Shown: piece after piece, positions 33,962 through 42,720 of the stretch
Position numbering within the stretch: position 1 is the first letter of the stretch
How the letters are laid out: every line of letters begins with the position of its first letter
DNA from: Saccharibacillus alkalitolerans
GTDB lineage: Bacteria > Bacillota > Bacilli > Paenibacillales > Paenibacillaceae
Direction of reading: 5' to 3'
Length of the DNA: 64,000 bases
Assembly (NCBI RefSeq): GCF_011090185.1
Contig: NZ_JAAFGS010000004.1
Location: 310,001 to 374,000 of the forward strand
The notes under the pieces: generated by a model
Database searches by the model: none
Told to the model about the DNA's origin: nothing
What the model saw: only the letters and a program-made list of their open reading frames with translations
Translations under genes and position numbers: made by a program

Positions 33962-35248
33962 TTACCTTTTGGCACTTTCGCCGGGAAGCCCGATCGGAAC
34001 CCCGTCGGCCTTCCGCTTTCCGATCGGCTGTCCGTCCCAGCCGATGTCGGATACGGACGCTTCCGACATCGAAGTTCCCGCCGAACGGGCGCTGCGGCGA
34101 AGCTCCAGCATCATCCTCAGCGCCTGCGGCAGCACGCCGGCGTCGCCGCGCCGCAGCAGCACGTCGCGCGAGCCGCGAAAATCGCGCATCCAACGCGCCA
34201 AGCGCACGGGCGAATGCAGCTGGCTCAGCCCGCTGCCGAGCATGGGCAGCAGCAGCATGGGGGTGCGGGCCGGAGCGGCTTCGATCGTCTCCGCCGCCGC
34301 TTCCGGATAAGCGAGGATGTCGGGCAGCCCGGGCACAGGCCGGGAAGCGGACTTCGCTCCGCTTCCCGGCGCGCTTCCCGCTTGCGGCGCCAGCAGCAGA
34401 TGCACGCCGCTTGTCGCCCGCGGGTTGCATTCGATCGGCAGCAGCGCTCCTTCCTCCGTCCGGATGAAGTCGAACGCCAGCTGGCCGCTGAAGCCCGTCC
34501 GCTCCACGAAGCGGGCGACCCATTCCCGCGCCCGCGAATCGGCGTCGGGCTCGAAGCAGACGGACGCTCCGCTCGCCGTCTGCGGCGCCCGGTACGCCGC
34601 GTGGGCGAGCAGCCGCCCTTCGTGCGCGGCGCCGTACGTGCACAGCAGTTCGCCTCCGGCGAAGGCCTGCGCCACCCACGTCCCGCCCGCGCGCTCCGCC
34701 GCCCCGCGGGCTTCGCCCAACGTCCGGTGCCTTGACACCCCGGCCGAAAAACGGGAAAATTCCGGCTTCAGCACGTAAGCCGGATCGCCCGGCCGCCGCC
34801 GCGGAATCTCGCCCGCGATTACCGCTTCGCCGTCCCCGCCGAGCCGCACCGTCTCCGGCACGGCAAAACCCAGCCGCGCGCACAGCGCGACGAACGCCCA
34901 CTTGCTGTGCAGTTCGCGCAGCGTCCCGAGCGGCGGCGCGAGCACGCGGCAGTCCGGGCCGAAGCCGTCCCGGTACGCGGAAACGTAAAACATTTCCTCG
35001 CAGGTCGGCAGCAGCAGACCGATCCCCTCCCTGCGCACGATTCCCTGCAGGGCGGCCGCGAAGCCGTCCGGGTCCTGCGCCGGCGCCGGCACGCGGAAGT
35101 TCTTCCTGACCGCGCGCGACGCCGCGCACAGCGGATGCTCGAGGCTCTCGGCGGCGTACACCTCCGCCCCTCTCGCCGCAAAAGCGCGCGCCAAATCGAG
35201 CGCGCACGGCGCGCGGCCTCCGGTAATCAGGACGCGCAATCCTTTCAT
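33962..35248 (-). CDS. ATP-grasp enzyme of the ketosynthase operon
   Basis: A 428-residue ATP-dependent carboxylate ligase. The N-terminal MKGLRVLITGGRAPCALDLARAF is a pre-ATP-grasp domain; YVLKPEFSRFS (about residue 160) and the metal-binding PIECNPRATSGVHLL (about residues 272-286) are ATP-grasp signatures. The protein resembles amide-forming ligases with no fixed substrate. GGAGGG precedes the ATG. It may join an amino acid or amine to the activated acyl product (inference). The C-terminal 60 residues are Arg/Ser-rich and probably flexible. It lies 127 bases after the ketosynthase gene and is very GC-rich. Confidence 0.85.
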   Translation of the reverse strand: MKGLRVLITGGRAPCALDLARAFAARGAEVYAAESLEHPLCAASRAVRKNFRVPAPAQDPDGFAAALQGIVRREGIGLLLPTCEEMFYVSAYRDGFGPDCRVLAPPLGTLRELHSKWAFVALCARLGFAVPETVRLGGDGEAVIAGEIPRRRPGDPAYVLKPEFSRFSAGVSRHRTLGEARGAAERAGGTWVAQAFAGGELLCTYGAAHEGRLLAHAAYRAPQTASGASVCFEPDADSRAREWVARFVERTGFSGQLAFDFIRTEEGALLPIECNPRATSGVHLLLAPQAGSAPGSGAKSASRPVPGLPDILAYPEAAAETIEAAPARTPMLLLPMLGSGLSQLHSPVRLARWMRDFRGSRDVLLRRGDAGVLPQALRMMLELRRSARSAGTSMSEASVSDIGWDGQPIGKRKADGVPIGLPGESAKR

Positions 35249-35375
35249 GCCTTTCCCTCCTTTTTCCGTCGGAACGGCGAACCCGCAGCCGCTTGAAGAG
35301 CCGCGTCCCGGTCGTCCCGACCGTTCCCCGGCTCCCGCTCAGGCTTCCTCGCCCTCCCGGCTTTCCGCCGGTCCG

Positions 35376-36374
35376 TCAATAGACGAGCGCGACCCCGCCG
35401 AGCGACAGGCCGGCGGACGTGCCGAGCAGCAGCACGCGGTCGCCCCGCTTCACCCGTCCTTCCCGCGCGGCCATGTCGAGCCCCAGCGGAATCGAAGCGG
35501 CAATGACGTTGCCGTAATGCGGAGCGATGTACAGCATTTGCTCTTCGGAAATGCCCAGCTTGCGCTGAAGCAGCTTCATCGCCATGACGCTGCCCTGGTG
35601 CGGCACGACGAGCTTGAAGTCGGACATGGACAGCCCCGCCGGTCCCAGCAGCCCGTCCATGAAGGCCGGCAGCAGGCGCGACGCCTGGCGGAAGATCGCT
35701 TCGCCGTCCATCGAGAACAAATAGTCGGCGGCCGTCTCCTCGCGGTAGAGGGAAGCGGGAAGGCCGCTGCCTCCGCCGCGAATTTCGGAGTGGGCCGCCC
35801 CCGCGCTATGAGTCGTCATGCGCGCCTGCAGAATGCGGGAAGCTTCGCCTTCGGGAGTGCGCTCCGCCACCGCGGCCGCCGCGCCGTCTCCGAACAGCGC
35901 CGCGCTCTCTTTGTTCGTCCAATCCAAGCCTTTGGAGGCGATCTCCGAAGACACGATCAGAATTCGGCGATAGCGCCCGGCTTCGATCAGATAAGACATG
36001 ACGTCGAGCGCGGTGACGAAGCTGAGACAGGTCGAATTGATGTCGAAACAAGGCACGCCGGAGTTCTCCTCGCCCATCGCGCGCTGAATCAGCGCCGCCG
36101 TGCACGGGATCGGCTGTTCCGCCGTGCCGCTGGCGCAGACGAGGCAGTCGATATCCGCAAACGCGAGGCCGGCGGCGTCCAGCGCTTCCCTGGCGGCGCG
36201 CGCCCCCATCTCCGAAGCCGTCTCGTCGCCCGCGAAATGCCGGTTCGCCACGCTCGTTTTGCGCATGACCCATCCCGGTTCGGTTCCGAGCCTACGATCG
36301 ATTTCTTCCGCCGCTATCCCTCCTCCCGGCAAGTATCTTCCCGTTCCCGTAATCTTCACATGACGCGCTTGCAT
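35376..36374 (-). CDS. ketoacyl synthase III-like (FabH/OleA-type) enzyme
   Basis: A 332-residue thiolase-fold condensing enzyme. The Cys-His-Asn triad is Cys116 (DINSTCLSF), His259 (VPHQGS) and Asn289 (PHYGNVIAASIP). FabH of fatty-acid initiation usually has an AACAGF-type Cys loop, so STCLSF marks it as a specialised paralogue. It should condense an acyl-CoA/ACP with malonyl-ACP or a second acyl group. It is the first gene of the six-gene operon, with AAGGGGG before ATG and a TATAAT upstream. No acyl carrier gene is present in the operon, which favours CoA substrates or use of the housekeeping ACP. Confidence 0.9.
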   Translation of the reverse strand: MQARHVKITGTGRYLPGGGIAAEEIDRRLGTEPGWVMRKTSVANRHFAGDETASEMGARAAREALDAAGLAFADIDCLVCASGTAEQPIPCTAALIQRAMGEENSGVPCFDINSTCLSFVTALDVMSYLIEAGRYRRILIVSSEIASKGLDWTNKESAALFGDGAAAAVAERTPEGEASRILQARMTTHSAGAAHSEIRGGGSGLPASLYREETAADYLFSMDGEAIFRQASRLLPAFMDGLLGPAGLSMSDFKLVVPHQGSVMAMKLLQRKLGISEEQMLYIAPHYGNVIAASIPLGLDMAAREGRVKRGDRVLLLGTSAGLSLGGVALVY

Positions 36375-36443
36375 GCCTTTTCCCCCTTACCGAAATCCCG
36401 ACTCGCAGCCCGAGGCCCGCTTGATCGGTTGTCTTTTGCCTTC

Positions 36444-36449
36444 ATTATA
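36444..36449 (-). promoter_or_regulatory. -10 element upstream of the ketosynthase operon
   Basis: A consensus TATAAT lies on the minus strand about 70 bases upstream of the start codon. The -35 position (17 bases further upstream) is poor, so an activator or an alternative sigma factor is possible. Confidence 0.5.
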
Positions 36450-36524
36450 CGACATACCGTCCGCGCGATTCCTCACAGGCTTCTTCGGCGGCCGCCTAGC
36501 AGCACCCGAACCGACAGAACGCAA

Positions 36525-36582
36525 AAAAATCGCCTTCGGTTCGCCGCCCGCCGAGAGCGATTCGTACCGAAGACGATTTTTC
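36525..36582 (-). terminator. terminator of the ydjO-like gene
   Basis: Long imperfect stem AAAATCGCCTTCGGT / ACCGAAGACGATTTTT; on the minus strand followed by T6. It lies between ydjO and the ketosynthase operon promoter. Confidence 0.75.
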
Positions 36583-36637
36583 GTCCTGCTTCCGTCTATT
36601 TCAACGCTTCCGTTCCGCCGTCGAATGCAATACGGCT

Positions 36638-36853
36638 TTATTTGGCTTCCGGTTTCGGATCGCCCGTCGGATTCGCCACTACCGGAAGCATTTTTGTATC
36701 GCGTTTCATTGGAGAAGAGCAGATCGGGCAAGTCGGCTGATCCTCGAAGGAAAAGTTGTCCCTCATCCAGCCTTTGCAGTCATCCTTCTCGCAAGTCCAT
36801 ACCGCGGTGTTTTCCTGCACCAGTTCTTCGTCCTGCTTTTTACGAAAATACAT
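36638..36853 (-). CDS. YdjO-like cold-inducible zinc-ribbon protein
   Basis: A 71-residue cytoplasmic protein with a CxxxxC...CxxC pattern: TCEKDDCKGWMRDNF and PTCPICSSPM. This layout and the GWMRxNF segment match the cold-inducible YdjO proteins of Bacilli, whose molecular role is unknown. The start MYFRKKQDE has GGAGG eight bases before ATG; an upstream in-frame extension has none. It lies 120 bases downstream of a cold-shock protein gene on the same strand, separated by a terminator, so the two may be co-regulated rather than co-transcribed. Confidence 0.85.
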   Translation of the reverse strand: MYFRKKQDEELVQENTAVWTCEKDDCKGWMRDNFSFEDQPTCPICSSPMKRDTKMLPVVANPTGDPKPEAK

Positions 36854-36922
36854 GCTCGATGCCTCCCTACGTCTGAATAGGGGCCGCGACCGGTCCCGGA
36901 TATGCAAACTTCCGCAATTGAA

Positions 36923-36965
36923 AAAAGGACCGCTCTCAACGCATGGTTAAGAGCAGTCCGTTCTT
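36923..36965 (-). terminator. terminator of csp
   Basis: GGACCGCTCTCAAC / GTTAAGAGCAGTCC, with TTTTTT following on the minus strand. Confidence 0.85.
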
Positions 36966-36972
36966 TGGTTGC

Positions 36973-37173
36973 TTACAGCTTAGTAACGTTCTCAGCTTGC
37001 GGTCCACGGTTGCCTTCAACGATGTTGAACTCAACGCGCTGTCCTTCGTCGAGGGTTTTGAAACCGTCGCCTTGGATTGCGGAGAAGTGTACGAATACGT
37101 CGCTTCCGCCTTCAACTTCGATGAAGCCGTAGCCTTTTTCTGCGTTAAACCATTTTACTGTTCCTGTTTCCAT
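36973..37173 (-). CDS. csp: cold-shock protein (CspA/CspB family)
   Basis: A 66-residue single-stranded nucleic-acid-binding protein with one cold-shock domain, acting as an RNA chaperone. Both RNA-binding motifs are intact: KGYGFIEV (RNP1) and VFVHF (RNP2). [17 protein letters not shown] is the usual start; GGAGG is at proper distance. It has a promoter at 37355-37383 and a leader of about 175 bases with a long imperfect hairpin, as in other csp mRNAs regulated after transcription. A strong terminator follows. Confidence 0.97.
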   Translation of the reverse strand: METGTVKWFNAEKGYGFIEVEGGSDVFVHFSAIQGDGFKTLDEGQRVEFNIVEGNRGPQAENVTKL

Positions 37174-37271
37174 GAGAGAAAACCTCCAAAAATTTGATTC
37201 CGGAGCTTTGGAGATAATCCAAGTTCCGGCAACATGCATTTTTTATGGTCCGTGGGGATATAAAAAAATCA

Positions 37272-37324
37272 CACATTGGAAAAGGTTCCATAACCCATAC
37301 ATGACAACCCTTTCCAATATGTGA
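37272..37324 (-). promoter_or_regulatory. long hairpin in the csp leader
   Basis: About 19-base arms (TCACACATTGGAAAAGGTT and AACCCTTTCCAATATGTGA, two mismatches) around an 18-base loop, in the transcribed leader. Likely a cold-responsive mRNA structure. Confidence 0.65.
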
Positions 37325-37354
37325 AATCAGGATGCATATTCGCTGTTACCTATG

Positions 37355-37383
37355 ATCTTACCACAGGGTTTTGTTAAAAGCAA
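37355..37383 (-). promoter_or_regulatory. sigma-A promoter of csp
   Basis: On the minus strand TTGCTT (37378-37383), 17-base spacer, TAAGAT (37355-37360). Predicted start near 37348, about 175 bases before the csp start codon. Confidence 0.7.
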
Positions 37384-37511
37384 ACGTTTCCTCAATTTGA
37401 TTTCAATCGATCGGCATAATCGGCGTCTTTTCCGGGAAAGCGGAGTTGGCCGCGATTCCCCTCCCGCCCGGAAACGGCCGACGGATCGCGGCAAGATCGA
37501 GGGAAGATGCC

Positions 37512-37670
37512 GGGCGGAAATGCAGAGCGGCAGCGCCCAAGCGAAGAAGTTGAGCGATGACGCTCAAGCGGAAAGCTGAGCGGTAGCGCCAAGCGGAAGG
37601 CTCTGCGGTAGCGTTCAAGCGGAAGGCTGAGCGGTAGCGCCAAGCGGAAGGCTCTGCGGTGACGCTCAAG
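37512..37670. repeat. 25/26-bp tandem repeat (about 6 copies)
   Basis: Units around the core AGCGGTAGCGCCAAGCGGAA recur at alternating 25- and 26-base spacing (core AAGCGGAA at 37566, 37591, 37617, 37642, then 37668); earlier copies from 37512 are more degenerate. Confidence 0.85.
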
Positions 37671-38231
37671 GTAAGCGGCGAGGGCCGGCGGAAGCCGCCC
37701 AGTCTTTGCGGCCTTCGGTCAACGAACCCCCCCGCCTCCACGAACGGCGCAGCAAACCGCATTTCCTGCTTTTCGCAGGTCGCCTCGCGGCGAGGAGGCG
37801 CGCAGAAATCCTTGCGATTCTCGCGCCTTTAGAAATAGCTGCGCATAAGCAGCTATTTCTCCCGAAAATCGAACCAATCGCAAAATAAGTGCAGCAGAGC
37901 AGCTATTTTGCGAAAAACGAACCTTCCCGCGCCAAATTATCAAAAATAGCTGCTTAACTGCACTTATTTTCAAAAAAAGCTCGTTACAGCGGAAAATAGC
38001 TGCTCCTGTGCATCTATTTCATTTTAATCCGGCTTCCCGCTCGCCGTAGCGCTCTTCCCTCACGAGCGGCCCCGAGCCCGGAACGCGACTTCGCTCGCGC
38101 ACCGGCGGCCTCGCGCCGAATCGCTCGCGCAGACCGGGCTTCGCCCTGGCAGCCTTCCCGGCGCGACTTGTCCCGTCGCGTTCCCCCGCCAGCCGCCCCG
38201 GCGCGTGTGCCGCGCAGGTTCCGCTCGGGCG
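37671..38231. other. intergenic region around hairpin array B
   Basis: Apart from the array at 37833-38019, this region is GC-rich and has no start-codon/ribosome-site combination or conserved protein on either strand. Several open frames here are shadows caused by GC content. Confidence 0.6.
37833..38019. repeat. four-hairpin array, copy B
   Basis: Four 26-base hairpins (10-6-10) begin at 37833, 37883, 37944 and 37994: spacing 50, 61, 50, identical to copy A at 10706. Loops match in order: GCATAA/GTATAA, AGCAGA/ACCAGA, then two pyrimidine-rich loops. The linkers (24, 35, 24 bases) keep their lengths but not their sequence. Confidence 0.9.
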
Positions 38232-38783
38232 TCAATCCCCCGCGCCGAGCAGCGGGCGCAGCGCGCGCACGATCTCGCCGGCCCGTTCCAGGCCGCCCTC
38301 GCCGCTTCGCACGATCAGATCGCAGCCCTCGAGGGCCGCGATCTCTTCGTCGTAACCGGCGAGCCGCGCCGCGATCTGCGCGGCATCCGAGCCGCGCGCC
38401 AGCAGGCGCGCCTCGCATTCGGCCCGGGAAGCCGACACGCCGAGCAGCAGCGCCCGCTCGCCGAGCAGTTCCCGGGCGACCCGCGCGCCGCTCGGGTCGA
38501 GCACGATCGAACGGAGACCGCCGCCCCGCGCCGTCTCTTCGATCGAAGCCAGCGACGTGCCGTACAGATGGCCGCGGTATTCGCTCGTCTCGAGCATCCG
38601 TCCTTCGCGCATCATGCGCTCCAGCGTCTCCCGCTCCGCGAAATGATAATCGACGCCGTCGATTTCGCCTTCTCGCGGCGCTCTCGACGTCCAGGTAACG
38701 ATGCGGGGCAGTCCCAGCACCGCCTGGAGCGTCGTTTTGCCCGAAGCGCTCGGGCCTTGAAACACAACCAGCGATACGTTCAT
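38232..38783 (-). CDS. guanylate-kinase-like protein (paralogue)
   Basis: A 183-residue P-loop nucleotide kinase homologue. Walker A reads GPSASGKTT (residues 10-18), [17 protein letters not shown] is the GMP-binding region and YRGHLYGTS the second GMP contact. It has the guanylate kinase layout but is shorter than housekeeping Gmk (about 205 residues) and its lid region (about residues 120-160) is diverged and Ala/Arg/Glu-rich, so its substrate may differ. GGAGG precedes ATG. It stands alone, and the promoter would lie in the 412-base gap upstream. It is unlikely to be the essential gmk, which normally sits next to rpoZ. Confidence 0.8.
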   Translation of the reverse strand: MNVSLVVFQGPSASGKTTLQAVLGLPRIVTWTSRAPREGEIDGVDYHFAERETLERMMREGRMLETSEYRGHLYGTSLASIEETARGGGLRSIVLDPSGARVARELLGERALLLGVSASRAECEARLLARGSDAAQIAARLAGYDEEIAALEGCDLIVRSGEGGLERAGEIVRALRPLLGAGD

Positions 38784-39195
38784 CTCCGTAACCTCCGACC
38801 GCCGGGCCGCGGGGAGCGCTGAGCGCGTTTCCTCCGCGGCCGGCCTTTTTTACATGCAAAAGGTATTGTCGCACGTTTGCGGACGCCGCGCCAGCGCGAG
38901 GGTTACTCGCCTCTGTCCGGTTCGGCGAACGCGTGTCCGGGAAACGGCCCGCCTTCTCGCGGCTCGCTTTCCCCGAGCGCCTCCGAAGCTTTTTCCGAAA
39001 TCCTTTTTCGTGCTAAAATGGCGGTATGCGCGCGTTCCGGAGGAGCATCCGAAGGGGCCGCCAAATCGAAACGCCGCTCCCGCCGCCCGGCCGGTACGGG
39101 CGTTTCCGCTCTCCGGCTCCGGTCGGCTCGGCGGAAACGCCCAGGCCTGCCGCGGCGCTCGCCGGAGCGGCCTACCGGAAAGAAGGAATATACCC
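38784..39195. other. divergent promoter region and pepT leader
   Basis: This 412-base gap separates the kinase-like gene and pepT. It carries an extended -10 promoter (TGCTAAAAT, -10 at 39014-39019) for pepT and a 12-bp hairpin (39098-39109 with 39131-39142). No credible gene is seen. Confidence 0.6.
39098..39142 (+). promoter_or_regulatory. 12-bp hairpin in the pepT leader
   Basis: GGGCGTTTCCGC pairs perfectly with GCGGAAACGCCC around a 21-base loop, 54 bases before the pepT start. There is no T run. It may affect translation or mRNA stability. Confidence 0.5.
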
Positions 39196-40431
<1,236 letters not shown>

Positions 40432-40449
40432 ACGAAGGGAAGACGGCTT

Positions 40450-41055
40450 ATGTTCGAATACGAAAACCGGAATTACGAAGACGTCGACTTCGGCGCCCAG
40501 GAACTGCGGGACGGCGAGCTGACGAACTGCACGTTCGTACGCTGCCGGTTCGTTTACGGTTCGCTGGAAGAAATATTGACCAAAGGCTGCCGCTTTACGG
40601 ACTGCGACTTCCGCGGCGCTTCGATGAACGGTTCGATCCATATCGAATCGGCGTTCGAGAACTGCGATTTCGTCGAAGCGAATCTGTTCGCGGCCAAGTT
40701 CGACGGCTGCAAAATGACCGGTTCCGACTTCTCGGGCGCCAAACTGGACGGGTTCACCGTCGTGCGCGGCGACTGGTCGTACACGAATTTGCGCCACGCC
40801 CGGCTGGACCGCCAGGATCTGCGCGGCGCGCGCTTTTTCGAATCCGACCTGTCGGAAACGAGCCTGCAGAAGGCCGACCTGCGCGGCGCGGACCTGACCC
40901 GCTGCCAGCTCGCCAAGGCGAAACTTCAGGGCGCGGATCTGCGGGACGCGGTGCTGGACGGCGTCGATTTCAAATCGCTGGACGTCAAAAACGTGCGCAT
41001 GGACCGCGAGCAGGCGGTGCTGTTCATGCGTTCGTACGGTGCGAAAGTAGACTGA
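40450..41055 (+). CDS. pentapeptide repeat protein (Qnr/McbG-like)
   Basis: A 201-residue protein made of A(D/N)LxX-type pentapeptide repeats from about residue 10 to 190 (for example CRFTDCDFRGASMNGS, DLRGADLTRCQLAKAKLQGA). Such proteins fold as a right-handed beta-helix that mimics DNA; Qnr and McbG relatives protect gyrase from quinolones or microcin. The length matches that subgroup. A short polar tail follows. It is co-transcribed with pepT, a frequent context for chromosomal members in Bacilli as far as I recall. Gyrase protection here is an inference; many members have no known target. Confidence 0.85.
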   Translation: MFEYENRNYEDVDFGAQELRDGELTNCTFVRCRFVYGSLEEILTKGCRFTDCDFRGASMNGSIHIESAFENCDFVEANLFAAKFDGCKMTGSDFSGAKLDGFTVVRGDWSYTNLRHARLDRQDLRGARFFESDLSETSLQKADLRGADLTRCQLAKAKLQGADLRDAVLDGVDFKSLDVKNVRMDREQAVLFMRSYGAKVD

Positions 41056-41093
41056 TCGCGGCTCTTTCTTCAACCCCGCGCGGAAGAAAGAGA

Positions 41094-41358
41094 GGACTTT
41101 CCCAAGTCCTAAGGCTGTCGAGAAAATCTAGCGTAACTGGAAGCGAGAAGACGTAGAGAGAAATTCAGTGAAGTACAGGCTTTCGTAGAAAGCCACTTCG
41201 GAAGCATACGCTGCCAGCGGTCGCCTTTGAAATCGAGAAAATTCCGCTAACATTTGATCCCTTTTCTCGATTTCAACACGCGACCGGAACGAATTTCTCT
41301 CGGAGTCTTCCCGCGCTGAAGTAACGTTCTCGACAGCCTGGGGACTTTCCCAAGTCCT
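41094..41358. mobile_element. MITE-like element inserted in a terminator, with 17-bp flanking repeats
   Basis: An element of about 231 bases (41111-41341) ends in 12-bp perfect inverted repeats GGCTGTCGAGAA (41113-41124) and TTCTCGACAGCC (41327-41338). It is flanked by an exact 17-bp direct repeat, GGACTTTCCCAAGTCCT (41094-41110 and 41342-41358), which is itself the stem-loop of the operon terminator. Inside are a 15-bp perfect hairpin TTGAAATCGAGAAAA (41227-41241, 41262-41276), a 7-bp pair around it and further partly paired arms. No transposase is encoded. Confidence 0.8.
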
Positions 41359-41365
41359 CTTTTTT
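41340..41365 (+). terminator. terminator of the pepT operon (right copy)
   Basis: GGGACTT-TCCC-AAGTCC stem followed by TCTTTTTT. The left copy at 41092-41110 has kept the stem but lost its T run to the insertion. Confidence 0.75.
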
Positions 41366-41414
41366 CTTACCCGCCCTCTCCTCATTTTCCCGAACGGTTT
41401 GATCGGAATTGTTC

Positions 41415-41440
41415 GTTACTTTCGCTTGCTTTTTGGGTAA
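41415..41440 (+). promoter_or_regulatory. possible stress (sigma-B type) promoter
   Basis: GTTACT, 14-base spacer, GGGTAA upstream of an aldo/keto reductase. The -10 element is a good sigma-B match, the -35 is weak; YhdN-type reductases are sigma-B controlled in Bacillus, but I cannot see whether this genome has sigma-B. Confidence 0.3.
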
Positions 41441-41521
41441 ATAAAAAGGATACGGAGCGATCTGCGCCCCTCGGCGTATGGATTTCGCCTATTTTCATTT
41501 GCGGAAAGCGAGGTTTTTGCA

Positions 41522-42469
41522 ATGACGAAAGCAGTGCACGAACAGGTAACGCTGGGCAAAAGCGGTCTCAAGGTAACTCCGGTCGGTCTCGGCACCAACG
41601 CGGTCGGCGGACACAACCTTTTCCCGAACCTGGACGAAGAAGCCGGCAAAGCATCCGTGCGATCGGCGCTGAACAGCGGCATCAACTTCCTGGATACGGC
41701 GTTCATCTACGGACCGGGACGTTCGGAGGAACTGATCGGCGAGGTGCTGAAGGAATACGGGCGCCGCGACGAAATCGTCATCGCCACCAAGGGCGCGCAT
41801 AAATTCGTCGGCGAAGACACCGTCTTCGACAATTCGCCGGCTTTCCTGCGGGAATCGGTGGAAGGCAGCCTCAAGCGGCTGGGCACCGACTATATCGACC
41901 TCTACTACATCCACTTCCCGGACGAAAACACGCCGAAAGACGAAGCGGTCGGCGAGCTGGCGAAGCTGAAGCAGGAAGGCAAGATCCGCGCGATCGGCGT
42001 TTCCAACTTCTCGATGGATCAGCTGCGCGAAGCGAACAAGGACGGGCACGTCGACGTGTTCCAGGGCGAATATAACCTGTTCAAGCGCGGCGCGGAAGCG
42101 GAACTGCTGCCGTACGCGAAAGAAAACGGCATCTCGTTCGTCCCTTATTTCCCGCTCGCTTCGGGCCTTCTGACCGGCAAATACGGCGCGGACGACAAGC
42201 TGGACGAGAGCAAGCTGAAGAACCCGATGTTCCAGGGCGAGACCTTCAAGCGCAACGTGGAAAAAGTGAACCGGCTGCGCGAAATCGCCGGCGCGCAGGG
42301 AGCCAGCATCGCCAACGTCGTTCTGGCCTGGTACCTGACCCGCGACGCGATCGACGCCGTTATCCCGGGCGCGAAGAACGACGAGCAGGTGGCCGCCAAC
42401 CTGAAGACGCTCGACGTCAAGCTGACGCCTCAGCAGATCGAGCAGATCGATTTCCTGTTTTGGGATTGA
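41522..42469 (+). CDS. aldo/keto reductase (YhdN/IolS-like)
   Basis: A 315-residue NADPH-dependent reductase. The tetrad is Asp and Tyr in [11 protein letters not shown], Lys in IATKGAH and His in YYIHFPD. The N-terminal [19 protein letters not shown] and C-terminal [15 protein letters not shown] are typical of AKR11-type YhdN/IolS proteins. A gene of this type is a general stress protein in Bacillus subtilis. The upstream region contains a possible stress promoter and the inserted mobile element. It is a single gene closed by a strong terminator. Confidence 0.93.
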   Translation: MTKAVHEQVTLGKSGLKVTPVGLGTNAVGGHNLFPNLDEEAGKASVRSALNSGINFLDTAFIYGPGRSEELIGEVLKEYGRRDEIVIATKGAHKFVGEDTVFDNSPAFLRESVEGSLKRLGTDYIDLYYIHFPDENTPKDEAVGELAKLKQEGKIRAIGVSNFSMDQLREANKDGHVDVFQGEYNLFKRGAEAELLPYAKENGISFVPYFPLASGLLTGKYGADDKLDESKLKNPMFQGETFKRNVEKVNRLREIAGAQGASIANVVLAWYLTRDAIDAVIPGAKNDEQVAANLKTLDVKLTPQQIEQIDFLFWD

Positions 42470-42483
42470 TCTTCCCGAAATTC

Positions 42484-42517
42484 AGGACCTGTCCGTATAA
42501 CGGACAGGTCCTTTTTA
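42484..42517 (+). terminator. terminator of aldo/keto reductase
   Basis: Twelve-base arms AGGACCTGTCCG / CGGACAGGTCCT, loop TATAA, then TTTTT. Confidence 0.92.
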
Positions 42518-42568
42518 ATTCCGAAGGCCGGGACGCTCGAACGCTTCTTTTCTCGCCCCGTTCAATTG

Positions 42569-42596
42569 TCCCGACAAGATTTACAATCCCGACAAG
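42569..42596 (+). promoter_or_regulatory. TCCCGACAAG direct repeats upstream of the MetE-like gene
   Basis: TCCCGACAAG occurs at 42569-42578 and 42587-42596, 18 bases apart; the first copy is also part of a TTGTC-CC-GACAA dyad. Possible regulator-binding site. The S-box (SAM riboswitch) consensus is not found here. Confidence 0.4.
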
Positions 42597-42720
42597 CTCT
42601 GTTAGCATTTCATATAAACATCGGCTTTATCGGTATACCGCATAACAGCACGAAGGCCAGCGGAGAAGCGGATAAGGATATCCATGCGCCGAAATCAAGG
42701 TGAAGATAGGAGAATGGAAT

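Noticed and set aside
38014-38874. 286-codon frame overlapping the guanylate-kinase-like gene
   Set aside because: It is the +1 shadow of a conserved P-loop protein and is dominated by Arg and Gly.
38854-39195. N-terminal extension of PepT
   Set aside because: PepT proteins start at MKQELIERL, and GTG 39196 has the only proper ribosome site; the extension is low-complexity.
41128-41385. 85-codon frame inside the MITE-like element
   Set aside because: It lies in the palindrome, has no ribosome site and no domain; probably a spurious frame carried by copies of the element.
42480-42720. S-box (SAM) riboswitch upstream of the MetE-like gene
   Set aside because: The conserved S-box core sequences and terminator/antiterminator pair were not found.
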